Notes: generated by a model from the letters alone, not told the origin. DNA of 64,000 bases from DAIDKA01 sp963726995 (GCA_963726995.1 CAVSEP010000006.1:1488001-1552000), one strand, 5' to 3'. Positions 1 to 10,813 are shown, counted from the first letter of the stretch. Numbers and translations are program-made.

Positions 1-1
1 T

Positions 2-934
2 CGACTGCTGGTCCTTGGGCCCCAGGGGCCGGCATGCGACCTGACCATGCGCGACTTCCCGGGCCTGCTCAACCCGCAAGACCTGCTGGTATTCAACGAC
101 ACGCGCGTCATTGCCGCCCGGGTGATGGGCACCAAGCCCACCGGCGGCCGGGTCGAGATCTTCCTCGAGCGAATCCTGGCCGACGGCACGGCCCTGGTGC
201 AGTTGCGGGCCGGCAAGCCCATTCGCCCCGGGTTGGACATCAGCACGCAAGGTGGCCTGGTCCGGATACTGGGCCAGCAGCAGGACCTGTGGCAGGTGCG
301 CACCCCGGGGGATGCGCTGGAGTTCTTCGAGGCGCATGGCGCCGTGCCGCTGCCGCCTTACATACAGCGCGCCGCGGGCCAGGCGGATCGCGAGCGCTAC
401 CAGAGTATTTTCGCCCGCGACCCCGGTGCCGTGGCAGCGCCCACCGCCAGCCTGCATTTCGATGCCGCGCTGGTGGCGGCCCTGGACGCACGCGGCGTGC
501 AGCGAACCTGCATCACGCTGCATGTGGGCGCCGGCACCTTCCAGCCGGTGCGCAATCCGGATCTGGAGCGGCATGTGCTGCACGAGGAACGCGTGGTGGT
601 GCCGCCCGCGGCCTGCGCGGCGATTGCAGAAACCCGCCGGCGGGGCGGCCGGGTGATTGCGGTGGGAACCACGGTGGTGCGGGCATTGGAGGCCGGCGGC
701 GCCGTGCCCTGGTCCGGCGACACGCGGGTCTTCATCCGCCCTGGGTTCCGATTCCAGGTCATCGACGGGCTGCTGACCAATTTCCACCTGCCCGAGTCGA
801 CGCTGCTGATGCTGGTGTGCGCGCTGGCCGGGCGGGAGCGGGTGCTCGCGGCCTATGAACACGCCGTGCAATCGCGCTACCGGTTCTTCAGCTATGGTGA
901 TGCGATGTTTGTGACCCCCCAAACGGGCGCCTGA
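2..934 (+). CDS. queA: S-adenosylmethionine:tRNA ribosyltransferase-isomerase QueA (5' partial)
   Basis: QueA transfers and isomerises the ribosyl moiety of S-adenosylmethionine onto preQ1-modified tRNA, giving epoxyqueuosine in the wobble base of GUN-anticodon tRNAs. The reading frame is open from base 2, reading RLLVLG..., which matches the conserved SRLLVLD region of the family, so the first 30-40 residues lie outside the window. The ATG at 47 is internal. The hallmark segment LLVFNDTRVIAARV follows, then the C-terminal core with FHLPESTLLMLV. The TGA at 932 is followed 6 bases later by tgt. The queA-tgt-yajC-secD-secF order is the usual proteobacterial one and suggests one operon. Confidence 0.95.
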   Translation, partial: RLLVLGPQGPACDLTMRDFPGLLNPQDLLVFNDTRVIAARVMGTKPTGGRVEIFLERILADGTALVQLRAGKPIRPGLDISTQGGLVRILGQQQDLWQVRTPGDALEFFEAHGAVPLPPYIQRAAGQADRERYQSIFARDPGAVAAPTASLHFDAALVAALDARGVQRTCITLHVGAGTFQPVRNPDLERHVLHEERVVVPPAACAAIAETRRRGGRVIAVGTTVVRALEAGGAVPWSGDTRVFIRPGFRFQVIDGLLTNFHLPESTLLMLVCALAGRERVLAAYEHAVQSRYRFFSYGDAMFVTPQTGA

Positions 935-940
935 CCGGTC

Positions 941-2069
941 ATGCAGCCGGTCTTTGAACTGCTTGACCCGCAACGGCGCCGCGCGCCGCGGCCGCCTGAG
1001 CCTGGCGCACGGGACGGTGGAGACCCCGGCCTTCATGCCGGTGGGGACCTACGGCACTGTCAAATCGATGACCCCGGAGGAACTCGCGGATCTGGGTACG
1101 CAGATCGTGCTGGGCAACACCTTCCACCTGATGCTCCGGCCGGGTGCGCCGATCATCGAGGCGCATGGCGGCCTGCACCGGTTCATGAACTGGCCGCGCC
1201 CGATACTCACGGACTCCGGCGGCTTCCAGGTTTTCAGTCTGGCGCAGCTGCGCAAGATCACCGAGGAGGGCGTGAAATTCCAATCGCCGCTGGACGGCAG
1301 CGAGGTGCAGCTCACGCCCGAGCGTTCGATGGACATGCAGCGGACCCTGAGGTCCGATATCGCCATGGCCTTCGATGACTGCACGCCCTATCCGGCCACC
1401 GAGGCCCAGGCGCGCGAGTCCATGGAGCGTTCGATGCGCTGGGCGGCGCGCGGCCACGCTCACTACTACCGCGATGAGCCGCCCGGGGGACTGTTCGGCA
1501 TCATCCAGGGCGGCATGCACATTCCCCTGCGGCTGGCTTCGCTGGAGTCATTGACGCAGCGCCATTGGCCGGGCTTCGCGCTCGGGGGGCTGGCCGTGGG
1601 CGAGCCGGAGGCCGAGCGGCTGCGGGTGCTGGAGGAAGTGGTGCCGCACATGCCCGCGGACCGGCCGCGCTACCTCATGGGGGTGGGCTTCCCCGAGGAC
1701 ATCGTCGCCGCCGTGGCCCGCGGCATCGACATGTTCGACTGCGTCATCCCCACCCGCCATGCCCGCAACGGCCACCTGTTCACCCGGGAGGGGGTCATCA
1801 ACATCCGCAACAGCAGCCATGCCACGGATCTGGGGCCCATCGACCCACGCTGCGGCTGCTATACCTGCGCCCACTACTCGCGCGCCTACCTGCGCCACCT
1901 GGACCGCTGCAACGAGATCCTGGGCAGCCGGCTGAACACCCTGCACAACCTGTACTTCTACCAGGAGCTGATGCGGGCCATCCGCCAGGCCCTGGAAGAG
2001 GGCACTTTTGAGGCTTTCGCGGCCCGCTACCCGGCTCCGAGGCGGGCCCGGCCGGACCCTGTGGCATAA
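941..2069 (+). CDS. tgt: tRNA-guanine transglycosylase Tgt (one frameshift near the start)
   Basis: Tgt exchanges guanine for preQ1 at the wobble position of GUN-anticodon tRNAs, the step before QueA. The ATG at 941 starts MQPVFELL, which matches the family N-terminus, but the rest (TRNGAARRGRL onward) is one frame away. One extra T near 962-964 explains this, and without it the protein is 375 residues, the E. coli length. Visible motifs are TDSGGFQVFS with the catalytic Asp, FDCVIPTRHARNG with the second Asp and the tRNA-binding loop, and the zinc site CGCYTC followed by a His. The open frame alone would suggest a TTG start at 954. I regard the break as a probable sequence error. Confidence 0.93.
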
Positions 2070-2098
2070 TGCCGCCCCCTCGATAGTCAGGTGCTTGC

Positions 2099-2431
2099 AT
2101 GAATTCATTGATTCCAGCCGCGTGGGCCCAGGCCGGCGCGCGCCCCCTCGGGCGGCCAGTACACCCCCCTGCTGATGATGGCGGCGTTCGTTCGCGATTT
2201 TCTATTTCCTGCTGATCCGCCCGCAGCAGAAGAAGGCCAAGGAGCACCAGGCCATGGTCAGCAAGCTGTCGGCGGGGGATGAAGTCGTGACCTCCGGCGG
2301 CATTCTCGGCCGCATGGTCGAAGTCGGCGATGCCTTTCTCACGGTCGAAGTCGCCGATGGCGTGCGCGTGAAGGTGCAGAAGGGCCAGGTCACTTCCCTG
2401 ATGCCCAAGGGCACCCTGAAGAGCGTCTTAA
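2099..2431 (+). CDS. yajC: preprotein translocase subunit YajC (frameshifted)
   Basis: YajC is a small single-span inner-membrane protein that associates with SecDF. The ATG at 2099 reads MNSLIPAAWAQAG; the hydrophobic segment and the FYFLLIRPQQKKAKEH signature continue in other frames after breaks near 2145 and 2193, followed by the soluble domain VSKLSAGDEVVTSGGILG. A further extra T in 2428-2430 hides the stop, so the raw frame runs into secD. Removing three bases gives 109 residues, against 110 in E. coli. The position between tgt and secD supports the identity. All breaks look like sequence errors, since this gene order and protein are conserved. Confidence 0.85.
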
Positions 2432-2433
2432 GA

Positions 2434-4306
2434 ATGCTTGAGTATCCGCGCTGGAAATACCTGCTGGTCCTGGTGGTGCTGGGACTGGCGCTGATCCTCG
2501 CGCTCCCCAATGTCTTCGGCGAGGCCCCGGCGCTGCAGGTGGCACGCAAGGACCATGATCCGATGCTGGCGGCGTCCCTCGGCACCGTCGAGCAGTATCC
2601 TGAAGGACGAGCACCTGGGATACACCAGCGCCTACTTCGATGGCGGGCGCGTCACGGTGCGCTTTGCCAGCGCGGCGGATCAGTTCAAGGCGCGCGACGC
2701 GGTGAACACGAAGTTTGCCGACCAGTACATCACCGCGCTGTCATTCGCCTCGCGTGCGCCGGCGGCGCTGCGCGCGCTGGGACTGCGGCCCATGAAGCTG
2801 GGCCTGGACCTGCGGGGCGGTCTGTACCTGCTCTACCAGGTGGACACCCAGAGCGCCATTTCCCAGTTGCTGGACAGCTATGCGCAGGACCTGCGCCGGG
2901 CCCTCTCGCAGGCCAACCTGCCCTTCACCGAAGTCGCCATCGTGTCCTCGACCCCGGGTGCCGTGGACAGCCTGCGCGTGACGCTGCCCGCCGGTGCACG
3001 AGTGGATGCGACGCGGACGCGTTGCCGAAAAGGCGCTGCCGGATCTGCCCTTCAGCGTCGTGACCCTGCCCAGCGGCCCGGTGCTGCAAGGAACGCTCAC
3101 CGCCAAGCAGATCCGCGATCGGCAGGACTACGCCATCGAGCAGAATCATCGTCAACCTGCGAAATCGCGTCGACCAGCTGGGCGTGGCCGAGCCCATCGT
3201 GGAGCGCACCGGCATCGACCGCATCAACGTGCAGCTGCCGGGCGTGACCAATTCCGCCGAGGTCAAGGACCTGCTCGGCAAGGTGGCGACGCTGGAGTTT
3301 CGCCTCGATGCCGCCACCGGCGACCCCTACGATGTGGCGCAGCACGGCAATGCCCCGGTGGGCACCAAGCTGTACTACGACCAGCAGCATGTGCCGTTGC
3401 TGCTGAAGCGCGAAGTCATCGCCACCGGCGATCAGATCACCAATGCGACCGCCGGCACCGACCAGGACGGACCGATCGTCAACATCAAGCTGGACTCGCG
3501 CGCCGGGGACCGGATGCTCACCATCACCCGCGCCAATCTCGGCAAGCACATGGCCGTGGTGTACACCGAGAAGCGCCAGGAAACCACCGAGGTGGACGGC
3601 AAGAAGGTGACGCGCAATATCACCGACGAGAAGGTCATCAACAACGCCGCCATCCAGGGCGTGTTCGGCAACAGTTTCCGGATCATGGGCATGACCTCCG
3701 GGGAGTCGCGGGACCTGGCGCTGCTGTTGCGGGCCGGCTCGCTGAACGTGCCGATCTATCCGGTCGATGAGCGCACCATCGGTCCCAGCCTGGGCGCGGA
3801 CAACATCGATCGCGGCGTGCATGCGCTGGAAGTGGGCATGGCCGCCGTGTTCGTCTTCATGTTCATCTACTACCGGGTGTTCGGCCTGGTGGCCGATGCG
3901 GTGCTGCTGGCGAACGTCGTACTGCTGACCGCGCTGCTGTCGCTGATGGGCCAGGTGCTGTCGCTGCCGGGCATCGCCGGCATCATCCTCACCGTCGGCA
4001 TCGCGGTGGATTCGAACGTGCTGATCTACGAGCGCATCCGCGAGGAGCTGCGCAACGGCGTCTCGCCGCAGGCGGCGATCCGCGCCGGCTTCGACAAGGC
4101 GTTTTCGGCCATCTGCGGACTCCAACGTCACGACCTTCATCGCCGGCCTGGTGCTGTGGGTGCTGGGTACCGGCGCCATGCGCGGCTTCGCCGTGGTGCT
4201 GGTGCTGGGCATCGTGACCTCGATGTTCACGTCGCTGATGGGCAGTCGCGCACTGATCACTCTCCTGTACGGCGGCCGGCGCAAGCTGACCCGCCTTCCC
4301 ATCTAA
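2434..4306 (+). CDS. secD: protein translocase subunit SecD (four frameshifts)
   Basis: SecD pairs with SecF and uses the proton motive force to help move proteins across the inner membrane. The ATG at 2434 starts MLEYPRWKYLLVL, the first transmembrane segment, closely like E. coli SecD. Pieces in successive frames cover the periplasmic P1 domain, LRNRVDQLGVAEPIVERTG, and the C-terminal membrane domain with GIAVDSNVLIYERIREEL and TSMFTSLMGSRALI. Frame breaks lie near 2597, 3018, 3145 and 4118; two of them follow the same hexamer gagcag with one extra base before atc. Removing four bases gives about 622 residues, the normal size. The gene is probably intact in the organism. Confidence 0.9.
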
Positions 4307-4332
4307 AGCGCGGGTCGCTGCGAGGAATCAAA

Positions 4333-5276
4333 GTGGAATTTTTTCACAAGCCGACCAATTTCCCGTTCATGGCCACCCGCAAGGTGTGGTACGGGCTGTC
4401 CGATCCTCATGGTCGTCGGCTCCATCGCCCTGTTCCTGACGCGCGGCCTGAACCTCGCCATCGACTTCACCGGTGGCGTGAATGTCGCGGCGACCTTCCC
4501 GACCGCCGCCAACGTCGATGCGGTGCGCGCGGCCATGGGCAGGGCGGGTTATCCGGATCCGCAGGTGCAAGAACTTCGGCTCGCTCGCGCGAGGTGTCCA
4601 TCCGCCTGCCGCCCCTGGGGCAGAAGCAGGACGCCCCGACCATCCGCGCGCAGTTGACGAAGGTGCTGCAGGGCGTGGATCCGGGCGTGCAGGTGCAGAT
4701 CCGCCGGATGTGGTGGGTCCGCAGGTCGGCGGGGAACTGCGCCGCAGCGCCGAGTGGTCGCTGTTCTTCACGCTGGTCGGTATCTTCATCTACATCGCCC
4801 TGCGTTTTCACACCTGGCGACTGTCCCTGGGCGCCATCCTGGCGGTCATCCACGACCCGATCCTGGTGGTGGGCATCTTCGCCCTGTTGCAGACGCCCTT
4901 CGACCTGCCGGCGGTCGCCGCCATCCTGGCGGTCATCGGCTATTCGCTGAACGACACCGTGGTGGTCTTCGACCGGATCCGCGAGCGCTTCGGCGTCAAC
5001 CGTCGCATGGCCTCGGCGCTGGTGCTGGATCAGTCGATCAATCAGACCCTGTCGCGAACCATCATGACCAAGGTGGTCACGGCCATCGTGGTGCTGGCGC
5101 TGCTGTTCCTGGGCGGCTCGGCCCTGCGGGGCTTCTCGGAGGCGCTGATGATCGGCATCATCGCGGGCACCTACTCGTCGATCTATATTTCCAGTGCGAT
5201 CGCACTGGATTGCGGACTGGCTTCAGAGCACCTGTTTCCGACGCTGAAGAAGAGCGCCGTCGACGCAATGCCCTAA
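4333..5276 (+). CDS. secF: protein translocase subunit SecF (four frameshifts)
   Basis: SecF is the partner of SecD in the SecDF translocation motor. The GTG at 4333 starts MEFFHKPTNFPFMATRKVWY, the family N-terminus. Other frames supply the first membrane span, LAIDFTGGV, the periplasmic domain (SREVSIRLPPLG), DVVGPQVGGELRRSAEWSL, and the terminal membrane block with GYSLNDTVVVFDRIRERF and NQTLSRTIMTK. Breaks lie near 4405, 4570, 4587 and 4707; three are single insertions and the last is a single deletion. The corrected length of about 313 residues is normal for SecF. It starts 26 bases after the secD stop. Confidence 0.9.
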
Positions 5277-5286
5277 GGCGCGCAAG

Positions 5287-6022
5287 ATGCCGATGACGGC
5301 GCTGCTGTTCGACCCACAAGCCTGGCTGGCGTTCGCAACGCTGGCGGTGCTGGAGATCGTCCTCGGGGTCGACAACATCATCTTCATCAGCATCATGGTG
5401 TCGAGGCTGCCGCCCGAGCGGCAGCGCTCGGCACGCATCACCGGGCTGGCGCTGGCGATGTGCACGCGCATCGCCCTGCTGTATTCGATCGTCTGGCTGA
5501 CGCGCCTGACCCGGCCGCTCATCGAACTGGGGTCCGAGGTGCTCTCGGGCCGTGACCTGATACTGCTGGCCGGCGGCCTGTTCCTGCTCGCCAAGAGCGT
5601 CATCGAAATCCATCACGCCCTGGAGGGCGCGGCGCGCGGCAACCGGCCGCACCTGCTCGCCGGATTCGTGATGACGGTGATCCAGATCGCCCTCATCGAC
5701 ATCGTGTTTTCGCTGGACTCGGTGTTCGTGGCGGTGGGTCTGGCCAAGGACCTGGCCATCATGATGGCGGCCATCATTGCCGCCATCCTGGTGATGATGT
5801 GGGTGGCCGGCGCGATCGGCGATTTCGTCGACCGGCATCCGACCATCAAGATGCTGGCGCTGGCCTTCCTGATCCTGATCGGCGCCACGCTGATCGCCGA
5901 AGCGCTGCACTACGAAATGCCGAAGAAGTACCTGTACTTCGCGATGGCCTTCGCGGCGGCGCGTGGAGCTGATCAACCTGCGCATGCGGGCGCTGCTGCA
6001 GCGCAATCAGAAGCCGCGTTAG
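5287..6022 (+). CDS. TerC-family integral membrane protein
   Basis: This is a TerC-family membrane protein with about seven hydrophobic segments. Family members are linked to metal ion export, notably manganese, and to tellurite resistance; the substrate here is unknown. The conserved acidic membrane motifs are visible: LEIVLGVDNIIFI near residues 20-32, and IALIDIVFSLDSVFVAVG in the middle. The frame breaks near 5960; the restored end reads VELINLRMRALLQRNQKPR and stops at 6020-6022, giving about 244 residues. The raw frame would run on to 6072 with nonsense. It follows secF by 10 bases, and may share its transcript. It ends one base before the convergent permease gene. Confidence 0.85.
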
Positions 6023-6023
6023 C

Positions 6024-7492
6024 TCAAGGGCGCCTAAGCCATTGCGCAGCCGGCTGTGCTTCGTCGCTGTAGGCGAAGTAGATAGCGACACCTATCGCGG
6101 TCCACAGTATCAACCGCGCCCAGGTGGGCCACCCCAGAAAGCCGAATCATCAGGGCGCACATGCCGATGCCGGCGAGGGCGACAGGCCAGACCCAGCGGA
6201 CCCGGAACGGGCGCGCGAGGTCGGGGCGGGTTCGGCGCAGCACCAGCACGCCTGTGCACACCACGATGAAGGCGATGAGGGTGCCGATGGACACCAGTTC
6301 GCCCAGCAGTCCCACCGGCAACAGGCCGCCGCCGATGGCGGCGAAGATGCCCGTGATCAGCGGTCGCGACATGCGGCGTGCGGAAGCGCGGATGAACCTT
6401 GCCGAACATCGGCGGCAGCAGGCCGTGTCGCGCCATGGACAGGAAGATGCGCGCCTGCGCCAGCATCATGACCAGGATCACCGAGGTCAGGCCCGCCAGT
6501 GCGCCGACGATGACGAACAGGCGCAGCCAGGCCAGCTGCGGATGCGCGCCCAGGGCCACGGCGACCGGCGCGGCGTCGTTGAGCAGCGGATAGGGAATCA
6601 GCCCGGTCATGACCCCCGACATCAGGATGTACAGCACCGTGCAGATCAGGAGACTGGCGAGAATGCCGATCGGCACTGTGCGCGTTGGGTTCTTGGCTTC
6701 CTGAGCGGCGGTGGAGACGGCGTCGAATCCGATATAGGAGAAGAACACGATGCCCGATGCCCGCAGAATCCCGGACCAGCCATAGACGCCAAAGGTTCCC
6801 GTGTTCATCGGGATGAAGGGATGCCAGTTGGCGGGGTTCACGTAGAAGGCCCCGAAGCCGATCACCAGCAGCACGATCGAAACCTTGATGCACACCACGA
6901 TGGTGTTCACGATGGCGGACTGGCGGATGCCGATGTAGCAGATCCAGGTCACCAGCAGCGCCACGAAGATGGCCGGCAGATTCATCCAGGCGCCGGTGGC
7001 GATGACATTCACGGATTCGGAGGATGGTGCCACCAGCGGGGAGGTGGTCAGGATCTTGGGCAGGAAATTGATATGGAAGGTATCCAGCAGGGTCACGCAG
7101 TAGCGCGACCAGCCCACCGCCACCGTGGCGCAGGCGAACATGTACTCCAGCACCAGGTTCCAGCCCACGAACCAGGCCGTGAACTCGCCCAGGGTGGCGT
7201 AGCTGTAGGCGTAGGCACTGCCGGAGACCGGCACCATGGAGGCGAATTCGGCATAGCACAGGCCGGCGAATATGCAGCCCAGGCCAGCGACGATGAAGGA
7301 GATGACCACCGCGGGTCCGGCGTGCTCGGCGGCGGCAAGTCCCGTCAGTACGAAGATGCCGGTACCGATGATGCCGCCGATGCCGAGTGCGGTAAGGGCG
7401 ACGGGCCCCAGGGAGCGGTGGAGCGAGGCATGGGTGGAATCGGCCTCCAGATGGGCCACAGGAATGGTGGCGAATAGCCCCGGTTTGCTCAT
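6024..7492 (-). CDS. APC-superfamily amino-acid permease (two frameshifts)
   Basis: This is an inner-membrane amino-acid transporter of the cationic amino-acid transporter (CAT/YfnA-like) branch of the APC superfamily. The first hydrophobic segment contains GIGGIIGTGIFVLTG, the unwound substrate-binding segment of the fold, and SYIGFDAVSTAAQEAKNP is a second family signature. About 12 membrane spans can be counted. Frame breaks near 6367 and 6145 affect the last quarter; the restored C-terminus continues LITGIFAAIGGGLLPVG and ends QWLRRP at 6024. The corrected length is about 488 residues. Substrate cannot be assigned from sequence. The gene converges with the TerC gene. Confidence 0.85.
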
Positions 7493-7550
7493 CAGTGACT
7501 CCCTGATTGTTTGACCGACTGTACTACAGCCGACGGGAGCTTAGGGATGA

Positions 7551-8351
7551 TCAACCTTCGCGCAGGCCTTCGGGCAGATGCGGGGCCAGCAGCTCCACCA
7601 TCGCCTCATAGACCTTGGGCGCGCCGCACAGCACGTTGCCGCCCTGCTTGTACTCACCGCCGCTCAAGGTGCCGATGCGGCCGCCGGCCTCCTGGATCAG
7701 CAGGGTGCCTGCCGCGGTGTCCCAGGGGCTTAAGCCTATTTCCCAGAAGGCGTCCAGACGGCCCGCCGCCACATAGGCCAGATCCAGCGACGCCGCGCCG
7801 GGGCGGCGGATGCCGGCGGTATTGAGAATCACCGCCCGCATCATGTTCAGATATTCCTCCAGGTACTTGGTGTTCTCCCGGTAGGGAAATCCGGTACCGA
7901 TCAGCGCCCCCTCGAGCGTGCGCTGCCCGGTCACGCGCAGGCGGTGGGTGTCCACGTGGGCGCCGCCGCCGCGGGATGCCGTGAAGATCTCCTGGCGCAT
8001 GGGGTCGTAGACCACGGCGTGTTCCAGCCGGCCGCGGATCTGGCAGGCGATCGAGACGGCGAATACCGGGTTCTCGTGCAGGAAATTCGTCGTACCATCC
8101 AGTGGATCGATGATCCACACTACCTCGCCGCTGCCGCTCGCGCCGCCCTCTTCGGCCAGGAAGGCATGATCGGGATGGGATTTGCGGATGGTGGCAATGA
8201 TCTCCCGCTCGGCCGCATGATCGACCTCGGTGACGAAGTCATTGCGCCCCTTGGCGGTGATGGTCAGGGTGTCGGTCCGATGCAGACTGCGGACGATGAT
8301 TTCGCCGGCCCGGCGGGCGGCACGAACGGCAATATTGAGAAGTGGCTGCAC
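7551..8351 (-). CDS. suhB: inositol-1-monophosphatase family protein SuhB
   Basis: SuhB is a Mg2+-dependent inositol monophosphatase; in E. coli it also joins rRNA antitermination complexes. The 266-residue product has the metal-binding signature DPLDGT at residues 82-87, an EE pair near 67-68 upstream, and the second signature WDTAAG near the C-terminus. These are the catalytic aspartates of the family. The gene is divergent from trmJ, as in many gammaproteobacteria, with a 95-base region between the starts. Length is normal (E. coli 267). Confidence 0.95.
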   Translation of the reverse strand: MQPLLNIAVRAARRAGEIIVRSLHRTDTLTITAKGRNDFVTEVDHAAEREIIATIRKSHPDHAFLAEEGGASGSGEVVWIIDPLDGTTNFLHENPVFAVSIACQIRGRLEHAVVYDPMRQEIFTASRGGGAHVDTHRLRVTGQRTLEGALIGTGFPYRENTKYLEEYLNMMRAVILNTAGIRRPGAASLDLAYVAAGRLDAFWEIGLSPWDTAAGTLLIQEAGGRIGTLSGGEYKQGGNVLCGAPKVYEAMVELLAPHLPEGLREG

Positions 8352-8446
8352 GGCAAATAAGCTGGCGCGGAAACCTGCGCAAAGGGGAAGGGGTGCAAGG
8401 TTAGCAGACCCTTGAGCCCTTCACCTACGCTACCGCCCTTAAGGCT

Positions 8447-9223
8447 ATGGCAACCGATTCAACCCCCGACATCCGCATCGTGCTGGTCGAGCCCTCCCAT
8501 CCGGGCAATATCGGCGCGGCGGCGCGCGCCATGATGAACATGGACCTAACCCGGCTGGTGCTGGTGCGGCCGCGGGAGTTTCCGCATCCGGAAGCCACCG
8601 CCCGTGCCGCGGGCGCCGAAGCGGTGCTGGCGGGCGCCCGCGTGGTCGGCACGTTACCTGAGGCGATTGCCGATTGCGGCTTCATCGCCGCCACCACCTC
8701 CCGGAATCGCGACCAGAATTTCCGCGTGCTGGACGTGCGGGAAGCGGTCGAGCGAGTGGTGTCTGAAGCCAGGCGCGCCCCGGTGGCGCTGCTGTTCGGC
8801 GCCGAGCGCACCGGGCTGGAAAACGAACACCTGGACGCCGCGCATGTGCTACTGCGCATTCCGGCCAGCCGTGAGTACTCTTCGCTGAATCTTGCCATGT
8901 CCGTGCAGCTGGTCTGCTATGAGATCTTCCGCGCCCGTGGCCTGCCCGGCATTGCCGGAGTTTCGGCGGACGAGGCGCAGGCGCCGCCCGCGACCCCGCC
9001 GCAGATGCAGCAGCTGTACTCACACCTGGAGCAGGTTCTGCAGGAGGTGAACTTCAAGGACCGGACCAGGACCGGCACCCATCTCATGAGCCGCATCCGG
9101 CGCTTCCTGCAGCGTGCCGAACTGGATCAGAACGAGCTGAACATCCTGCGCGGCATTCTCACCGCGATCCAGGAAAAGCGGCGCATGGCCGGCGCGGCCC
9201 ACGCGCCCAAGCCGGGCCCATGA
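8447..9223 (+). CDS. trmJ: tRNA (cytidine/uridine-2'-O-)-methyltransferase TrmJ
   Basis: TrmJ is a SPOUT-class enzyme that methylates the ribose of nucleotide 32 in the tRNA anticodon loop. The 258-residue protein starts with VLVEPSHPGNIGAAARAM, the SPOUT family N-terminal signature, and has the knot region LLFGAERTGLENE followed by SREYSSLNLAMSVQLVCYE. A C-terminal extension with basic residues is typical of TrmJ. Its last codons overlap the iscS start (ATGA), so the two are translationally linked; trmJ beside isc genes is the E. coli arrangement too. Confidence 0.95.
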   Translation: MATDSTPDIRIVLVEPSHPGNIGAAARAMMNMDLTRLVLVRPREFPHPEATARAAGAEAVLAGARVVGTLPEAIADCGFIAATTSRNRDQNFRVLDVREAVERVVSEARRAPVALLFGAERTGLENEHLDAAHVLLRIPASREYSSLNLAMSVQLVCYEIFRARGLPGIAGVSADEAQAPPATPPQMQQLYSHLEQVLQEVNFKDRTRTGTHLMSRIRRFLQRAELDQNELNILRGILTAIQEKRRMAGAAHAPKPGP

Positions 9224-10800
9224 GCGACCTGGCGCGCCTGTATCTGGACAACGCCGCCACCACGCCGGTGGACCCGGCGGTCATCGCGCAAATGCGCGAA
9301 TGCCTGGGCGAGGACGGCGTATTCGCCAATCCTTCGGCCACTGCCCATGAAGCCGGACGCGCCGCGGCGCAGCGGGTGGAACGGGCGCGGCTGCAGGTTG
9401 CGCAGCTCATCGGTGCGCAGCCCGAGCAGATCGTCTTTACCTCCGGGGCCACCGAGGCCGACAATCTGGCGGTGCTCGGAACGGCCCGGGCGCTGGCGCC
9501 GCAGCGCCGCCATGTGATCAGCGCGCGCACCGAACACAAGGCGGTGCTCGATGCGGTCCGGCAGCTGCGCCGCGAGGGCTTCGCGGTGACCTGGCTGCAA
9601 CCGGATGCGGACGGCCGAGTCAGTGCAGGCACGGTCGCCGCGGCCCTGCGCGATGACACCGCGCTGGTATCGCTGATGCACGTCAACAATGAGACCGGCG
9701 TGATCCAGGACATCGAGGGCATCGCCGCGGTGTGCCAGGCGCGCTCGGTGCTCATTCATGTCGATGCCGCGCAGAGCGCCGGTCGATTGAGCCTGGATCT
9801 GGCGCGCCTGCCGGTGGACCTGCTGTCGCTCTCGGCGCACAAGCTCTACGGGCCGAAGGGAATCGGGGCCCTGTTCGTGCGCGCGGGGAGCAAGGCGGCG
9901 CTGACGCCGCTGATGTTCGGCGGCGGCCAGCAGTCGAGCCTGCGGCCCGGCACGCTGCCGACGCACCAGATCGTGGGATTTGGTCTGGCCTGCGAACTCG
10001 CCGGCGCCGCGCTGCAGGCCGACGGCGAGCGGATCAGGGCCTGGCGCGATCTTCTGTGGGCGCGACTTGAATCCTTAGGGGGCGTGACCATCAATGGAGA
10101 GCAGGCGCCGCGCGTGCCGCACATCCTGAACGTCTCCTTCGATGGCCTGGATGGGGAGAGTCTAATGAGTGCCCTGCCGGGACTTTCGGTATCCACCGGC
10201 GCGGCCTGCAACTCCGCACTCGGTGAGCCCTCGTACGTGCTGCGGGCGCTGGGCTGCAGCGTGCGCCGGGCCGAGAGCGCCCTGCGCTTCAGTTTCGGCC
10301 GCTTCAACACTGACGCGGACATCGAGGCGGCGGCCGAGCAGGTGGGCCGGGCGGTGCAGCGGCTGCGGGCCATAGCCCCCGGCGGCCCCGGTGAGCCCCC
10401 TGCGGAGGCGCTGGCGGTGCAGGGCGATGCGCTCAGCCCAGCGGTGCGGGAGCTCTTTTCGCACTTGAGCGGTGCCGGGGCGCTGCCCGACGGGCCGGAA
10501 AAGGTGCTGCGCGGTGAGGCCGGAGAGCAGGCCGGCGAGGTCTGGGTGCGCCTGTATTTGCGGGTGCGCGGTGACTCTGTGATCGAGGCACGTTTCCAGG
10601 CCATCGGCTGCCCGCATACTTTGGCCACGGCCAGCTGGCTGGTGAAGCAGCTGACCGGGCGCCGTCGTTCCGAAGTGCCGCCCGGCCCTCCCCAGGTCTG
10701 GGCCCGCACGCTCGGGGTGCCGGTGGAAAAGCTGGGGCGGCTGCTGCTGATCGAAGACGCCCTGAATGCTGCACTTCAGCAATGGCCGCAATGGCCGTAA
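9220..10800 (+). CDS. iscS: cysteine desulfurase IscS fused to a degenerate IscU-like scaffold domain
   Basis: Residues 1-385 form a PLP-dependent cysteine desulfurase that takes sulfur from cysteine for Fe-S cluster assembly and tRNA thiolation. The PLP lysine is K208 in SAHKLYGPKGIG, and the persulfide cysteine is C330 in STGAACNSALGEPSYVLRA. Residues about 400-526 resemble IscU/NifU-N: ARFQAIGCPHTLATASWLV aligns with the second cysteine motif of IscU. The first cysteine motif is absent and the HCS motif near the end is replaced by GRLLL, so only C464 of three cluster ligands remains. At 526 residues it is about 120 longer than normal IscS. The next gene is iscA. The C-terminal domain could be a sulfur-transfer or docking module; that is inference. 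Confidence 0.88.
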   Translation: MSDLARLYLDNAATTPVDPAVIAQMRECLGEDGVFANPSATAHEAGRAAAQRVERARLQVAQLIGAQPEQIVFTSGATEADNLAVLGTARALAPQRRHVISARTEHKAVLDAVRQLRREGFAVTWLQPDADGRVSAGTVAAALRDDTALVSLMHVNNETGVIQDIEGIAAVCQARSVLIHVDAAQSAGRLSLDLARLPVDLLSLSAHKLYGPKGIGALFVRAGSKAALTPLMFGGGQQSSLRPGTLPTHQIVGFGLACELAGAALQADGERIRAWRDLLWARLESLGGVTINGEQAPRVPHILNVSFDGLDGESLMSALPGLSVSTGAACNSALGEPSYVLRALGCSVRRAESALRFSFGRFNTDADIEAAAEQVGRAVQRLRAIAPGGPGEPPAEALAVQGDALSPAVRELFSHLSGAGALPDGPEKVLRGEAGEQAGEVWVRLYLRVRGDSVIEARFQAIGCPHTLATASWLVKQLTGRRRSEVPPGPPQVWARTLGVPVEKLGRLLLIEDALNAALQQWPQWP

Positions 10801-10813
10801 GATGGGATACGCC

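Noticed and set aside
3097..4302. A 401-codon minus-strand frame opposite secD
   Set aside because: Antisense shadow. The plus strand encodes SecD, broken only by single-base shifts.
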